DNA of 64,000 nt from the NCBI GenBank assembly GCA_033026295.1, contig CM065171.1, positions 6,465,957 through 6,529,956 on the forward strand, given 5' to 3'. The notes under the pieces are model-generated. The model did not search any database, was not told where the DNA came from, and saw only the letters and a list, made by a program, of their open reading frames with translations. The DNA is from Channa striata. Taxonomy: Eukaryota; Chordata; Actinopteri; Anabantiformes; Channidae. Of the stretch, positions 58,801 through 64,000 are shown in pieces; position 1 is the stretch's first letter, and the number at the start of each line of letters is the position of its first letter. The position numbers and the translations under genes were made by a program.

Positions 58801-61800
58801 GATAGTTCAAACTAACTCTCTGTAACTGTCAGTTTGAAATTGACTCGGGATGTGCGTGTGTTTTCACCCCAGCTTGTAAAAATGTCTCAAGGCATCAAAA
58901 CTTACTGTGGAATTATCTTAATACTGTGTAATTCCACAGATAACGGCACACCAGTCTTACTTCTGTCATTCAGCTGGTTGGATGGGGCAACACTGCCAAC
59001 TCGCATCGCAATGCGTGCGCTCCTTTGTAGGATAAATCTTTATTTTTAATTGTCAGCAAATTCCTTTGAGCCTGTTATAACTTACCGCTTTATAAAACAG
59101 ACAGCTGTTATCGTTTGAAAACAATTAAATACTTCTAGCCTATGTACATATTGAATCACATCCAGTCAGAAGAGAAAATAAGAAAACTTTCACTGTCAGT
59201 CATCACAATTTAGTCTTTGTGAGATAAATCAATAATGTTGTTGTAATTAATAGAATTAATGAATAAATAATGTCCCTCTCATGCCACAAGATGTCATTGT
59301 CTGAGATACTGCAGGTCAGTAATTCCAGTTGATCCCATCATCAGGGATTTACTGCGTTTGTTGAGTCTAAACGCACCACGGAACAAATCAAAGTCACACA
59401 CAGCGTTTGAGTCTATTTTATTAATAATCCCAAATGGTAAAATCACATTTTAGAATGAAGTGTTCTAATTGCTTTTTCACTGTAGTAAAACTCAGATTGT
59501 CCCTGCTTCAAAAGGCCTGATCTTACTTCAAAGTTTACCAGCCTCTGTGTCTGAGAGCTGTATGAGTCCAAACGTGTGCAGCCGTGGATCCGGGTCAGGT
59601 GACTTAAGCCGAGGTGCCGTGTCCAACCAGGTGAGAGGGATATGGGGAGGTTGTGCCTATGCTTTCAACATCCCACCTCCATTCACTAAAGCCCAGGAGA
59701 TTAACTGCCTCAGATCTCTCCTCTTTAATTAGGAGCCAAAAGGAGGAGGGGAGGCACAATGACTCCATAGAGATCCTTGAAAAGGAGCAGAGATGCAGGA
59801 ATAAACACGAGAGGCCTGATGTATTGATGCTGACACCTAATCTCAGATTTGATCTCTGAATATTCCTATGTAAAGACATTCCACATGAGCTTTTAAATAT
59901 ACAGTTCAAAGCACTATTTATATTTTAGATTATATTTTGCAGCCACATCACAAAGGGGACTAACTATGAGATCCACTTCTCCACAGCTGTTTTTAAGAAA
60001 ACATTCACCCCCAAAAATGTGACACTGACTCCGTTAAGACCCAGTTAGCAGTGTAAAAAAAAATTGTCACAAAAATATGCAGCGGTAATTGTACCAGCAG
60101 GGTTTTGTTTGCTGTGTTGCTCCTCTGCCTTGTTATCTTAAAGTTATTTGCGGCCACCTACAGAAGATGAGGCATTTGAAAAAGGTGCTCAAAAACTGGT
60201 GAGGGGCATGTAAAGAATATTTGAGATCACTGCAGGCAAACAACCAATATTTATTAGGTGTTTCTGTCAGCAAAGAAAAAAAGTGACAATAAATAACCAT
60301 CGTGTTGAGGTCAGTACATTGCATATTGTATTTTAAGCTCTGTGCATTTTACCAAGTTTTACATCCTTAATGATCACTGTGGTGCTGCTGTAGTAGTGTG
60401 GATGTCCAGGGTCAGATAAAACATTCGTACGCCTCTGAAGTGTTCATGGAGTTCACTGGAGGAAAATATTTGAAGCTAAGCAGCAGACAATGGTTTCAAG
60501 TTAAATAAGAATATGAGGGGCACAGGGAGTGGGTTTATCACTCTTCCCCAGCTTTCTCCCCCTGGAAGCTATTAATTTCTTGGATATTTGCATGAGACTT
60601 CTCTGCAATGCAGCTTGCTCGCCATCGCAGGGATTGTGAGCGAGGCCAGCCCGGCACTGTCTATTTGTGATCCCAGTGTGTTTTCCAGACGACAGAGCTG
60701 CGCAGATGACATGAGGTGGTTGGGAAGAAGAGCAGGTTGGCAGCAAAACCTTCATCTACACAATCACATCAAGGTGGCCTCCTTCATTCCATGCTGACAG
60801 GATGCAGGCCTGGATGGTCAGGCCTAGTCAGTGGATTTTTTGGCTGGAGAAGTCCAAACATGCCATGATGGGGGTAATGGTGAACTGCAGTGTGTGATTG
60901 GTTAACAGCGTGCCTGCATGGATGGACGGATAAAAGAAGTCTAGGCGGGGTTTCAAGTGAGGTTAAATGGAGACTGGTGAAGACAGAGAGTACAGGGGCT
61001 AAATTTAGCCAATGGCTCTGCTGGGGTGGAGCTAATCCTCTTTGCGCTCGAATTATCTGGCCTTCGGATTAGAGAGCTTTGCCTCCATGCAAGACATCTA
61101 CTCTCTGTAATGATGTCCAGTAGCAGGTCATACCATGTCCCCCGGTGGGGGTGCATTAGTTGGCAAACCGGCTGCTTAATGAATACAGACCTTGGTTAAT
61201 GGGCAGAAATCATTCACTTTTTGCTACATTCAGTCTGCTGGTGTGAGTGCCATTTCATAGTGTTTACTGGCAATTCGACAGCAGGAATTTACTGTGTTAC
61301 TGAATAAAATGATCCCACAATAAAGTCAAGATAATCATTTAATATTTAAGCTGTACACCAACCTTTATTCATGTTTCACTGTCTGTCAATAATGTGTCAG
61401 ACACTTCTGTGATCTTATTTTCTTATGAATTAAAGGATAATTGTACCTCTGTATTTTTTCACCTTAGTCACAGTTTTGAAGAATCAATGGGAGTATACTA
61501 TTATTGGATCATTATTTATATATTAGTCATATATTAATATAATATTAATGTCAATTCTGGTCAAGTTTTAGCCATTTTACATTCTCTGAACTAGGTATTT
61601 AGTTTAGATTTGAACCATTATCAATTAACAACAATAAATATAATTTTTGCCCAAGCATGTGTGGTTGCACCATTTAGTTCATATTCTTCTAGTAAAAATG
61701 AAAATATTTTGGCTGAGTGAGCCCAAAGGAAAAATGGTGAAGACTCCTTGAGACTTAAGTAAGACATCATATTAAGAGCTTTTTTTATGTTATATAATAG

Positions 61801-62384
61801 GCTCATATTTAGAAAAACCCTGGTATAAATTTGCTGTGTTATCAAACTGTAACTGCTCCTTTCCCTGTGGCGTCAGCCCTCCGTTTCCTCAGAGTCCTAT
61901 ATTTTCTGTATGTAATGCACAGCAATGATATCCGGTGGAGGAGACCTATGATTATCTATCTCCAGCAGTAGGTGCCACTCAGACACATCCATAATCACCT
62001 CAGCACTCATCCACACCTTGAGAAATAAAACCACCAGCCCTTCCTTCCTGCTTCAAGGGAGAAGGGATATTTTACTGATATGCTTATCGGCAGCGACTCA
62101 GGATGAATGAGCAGTTACTGTAGCGATTCAATGTCTCACTCAAGGACACTTTGACAGGACATGCAGCTATTGCACTGATGTGACCGTCTGCTTATGGGAC
62201 AAAAAGCCTTCTACCTGGCGTGTGACAACTAGTGTTCACACATTCTATTTCAGTCCACCACTGGCATGACACTGTTTGATTGGTACACTCTGGACCACCT
62301 GGTGCTCGATTTCTGAAGTATTCACGATGACTGCAAACCACCAGAGTTCTAGATTAAATTCTCCATGACGACAAGCATCTGCCC

Positions 62385-62430
62385 TGCTGAAGTGTCCTTG
62401 AGCAATTGGGCACATAACCAGGGCTCCCAA
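62385..62430 (+). repeat. Partial SINE fragment
   Basis: It reads CCTGCTGAAGTGTCCTTGAG, CAATTGGGCACATAACCAGG, GCTCCC. This is the conserved middle of the teleost SINE also present at 22.2 kb ('ctgttgaagtgtccttgagcaag'). The flanks are too diverged to place ends. Confidence 0.55.
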
Positions 62431-62556
62431 AGGATCTTTCAGATGTCAGCAGTACCACAAAATAATCCTGGGGAGCATCTACACAGTTTGTAGTAAGTGT
62501 CAGTGGAGCCTGTTGCTTTTTAAACCTTTAGGACTGTACCACTGAGGCCTAGGGGT

Positions 62557-62612
62557 GGGGGTGTGTGTGTGTGTGTGTGCGTGTGTGTGACAGGAGTGGG
62601 GGGTGGGGGGGA
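62557..62612 (+). repeat. (GT)n microsatellite followed by G-rich tract
   Basis: GTGTGT repeats with one GC interruption run into GGAGTGGGGGGTGGGGGGGA. The G-run segment could form a G-quadruplex on the plus strand. Confidence 0.75.
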
Positions 62613-63762
62613 TCGTGAGGTTGGATCCTAATCCCTCAGCCTTGGCTGCAGCACATCGTTAGGATAAACTGACATGTAGGCTCTGGACATTTGAAAATGC
62701 TAGTTGGGCTTTGGCACTTTTTTATTCATGTTTGTTTTGTTCATGTTTTATTTTGGCAGTTTTAAATTAAGGGAATGACAACTCTGGTAAGGAACAGATT
62801 TTTTATGTTTGCTGTTTTGTGTTACTCAGTAGTGAGGAAGTGAACGATTATTTAGATGGCAGAAACTACCAGCAGTGCCATTATTATTACTTTTATATGA
62901 TTCAACTGACATCAACATGGAGCAACAGTTCTTATTCAGGCATCAGTGTTGCTATAAATCAAGAGCATTTCATACAAATTATTATTATGTTTTGATTTCT
63001 GGCTTTTTTGAATCAAAGTGGATTTATAAAGTTTGGTAGGGACATTTACTATTAATTCTATAATTTCAGTGACCCTACATTAGTCAAAGTAGCATTAATT
63101 ATTATTAAAAGATTTCATTATTTAACAACATAAGCAACATAAGTGACACTACTGTACATAATAAATGTATGACAGGTTGTTCCCCAACATCATGAAAGTC
63201 TGTCCTTTGACCTCTCGAGGCCACATACAGGCTGGGATCCATGCAGTATTCACTCAGGAAAACCAGGTCATGTGAAGTTTTGGTGTTTGTCAACCTAAAA
63301 CATGGAAGCTGAGAACGTTTCACAAGCCCTCAAGTCCTACTGTTAAGGTGCCCTTGTGGTTGTACTGGTTAGCTTGAATTAAATATAAGAACTGCTGACC
63401 ACAGAGCAGCTCTACTGGTGAATCAACTGCCCGTGCGAATGAGTGTGTACACAGCGGTTCTTCCATTAATATAACTGCACACCGGTGTATAGTTCTCTAC
63501 AGCTCTCTGCAGAACAAGCTCCACACGCTGATGAAGTGAGAAACTAATAAATGATCGGAACGGTAAAAGGTCACTTGTGAAATTGAAATCGTTTTCTGTA
63601 AATTACGCTGTGACCTCTCTGATTGCTGTTAAGGCCCAGACTCACGGTGATTGTCATGATTCAAAAGAGCTCTTTGACTTTTCAGCACCGGGACTTTCTC
63701 AGAAGACAGACCGTAACCTATTCAAACTTTGTACAGGCACAAATGCTGATTTGATATGTAGA

Positions 63763-63800
63763 TGTGTGCGTGTGTGTGTGTGTGTGTGCATGTGTGTGTT
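63763..63800 (+). repeat. (TG)n microsatellite
   Basis: TG dinucleotide repeat with CG and CA interruptions. Confidence 0.8.
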
Positions 63801-64000
63801 TTGGTACATTCATAAACACATACAGAGATCAAGTGGGAGGGAGAAAGAGGGGAAATAAGTGAGTACAGCCAGCTGTTACGTAAACGCCAGCTGTGTGAGC
63901 GACCAGCCCGAGCATCCGTCCTCTCTTTTCTCTCCTGGGTCGTTCATGATTTCCTCACATTGCTGAAGGAAACAACAATTGAAAACAAACAAAGAAATAT

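Larger units (their letters stand above)
54666..64000. other. Region upstream of akap13, no supported gene
   Basis: Beyond the promoter island no reading frame with splice sites or recognisable similarity is seen on either strand. Contents are a CTCF-like motif at 55.85 kb, a partial SINE near 62.4 kb, GT repeats at 62.56 and 63.76 kb, and complex blocks at 59.5-59.85 and 60.5-61.25 kb that may be conserved non-coding elements. It may include distal promoter or intergenic sequence, or an intron of an upstream gene or of a longer akap13 transcript. Confidence 0.55.

Overview
This window looks like teleost fish chromosomal DNA. It is AT-rich, almost free of long reading frames, and carries small exons with consensus vertebrate splice sites. 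It also holds tRNA-derived SINE fragments and LINE-type tails of kinds familiar from fish genomes, a decayed Tc1/mariner end, and many (CA)n tracts. I cannot name the species. No bacterial, CRISPR, phage or operon structure is present.

One gene dominates: the 5' part of akap13 (AKAP-Lbc, A-kinase anchoring protein 13, a RhoA exchange factor) on the minus strand, running right to left. A CpG-rich promoter with an untranslated first exon lies at about 54.5-54.7 kb. A 15.7 kb intron separates it from the ATG exon at 38.7 kb, which encodes the AKAP13 start MKINPQQAPLY. Five further small exons follow (28.1, 26.0, 25.3, 19.4 and 17.0 kb) for the conserved N-terminal and ankyrin-like region. Next come one 2.1 kb acidic, serine-rich exon (14.5-16.6 kb) and an 86-base exon at 13.3 kb. 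Splice phases agree at every junction, giving about 1,034 codons, except for a single one-base frame break inside the big exon. The C1, DH, PH and coiled-coil exons that carry the exchange activity must lie beyond the left edge.

Left part (1-13 kb): a long akap13 intron, or several introns. It holds a candidate alternative promoter and first coding exon at 8.9-9.2 kb whose phase matches the main transcript, and a candidate 55-base exon at 3.65 kb. Middle (17-38 kb): introns with repeats, including a duplicated element at 21.2-22.2 kb, SINEs, a Tc1 remnant at 31.9 kb, and a possible degenerate inverted-repeat element at 35.5-36.6 kb. Intron 1 (38.8-54.5 kb) and the upstream flank (54.9-64 kb) have no supported genes. 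They contain complex, non-repetitive blocks that may be conserved enhancers, and CTCF-like motifs, the best one about 1.2 kb upstream of the promoter.

I did not find an undescribed biological system. The points most worth checking are the frame break in the giant exon, the putative internal promoter, and the lack of a recognisable PKA-anchoring helix in the part of the protein encoded here.
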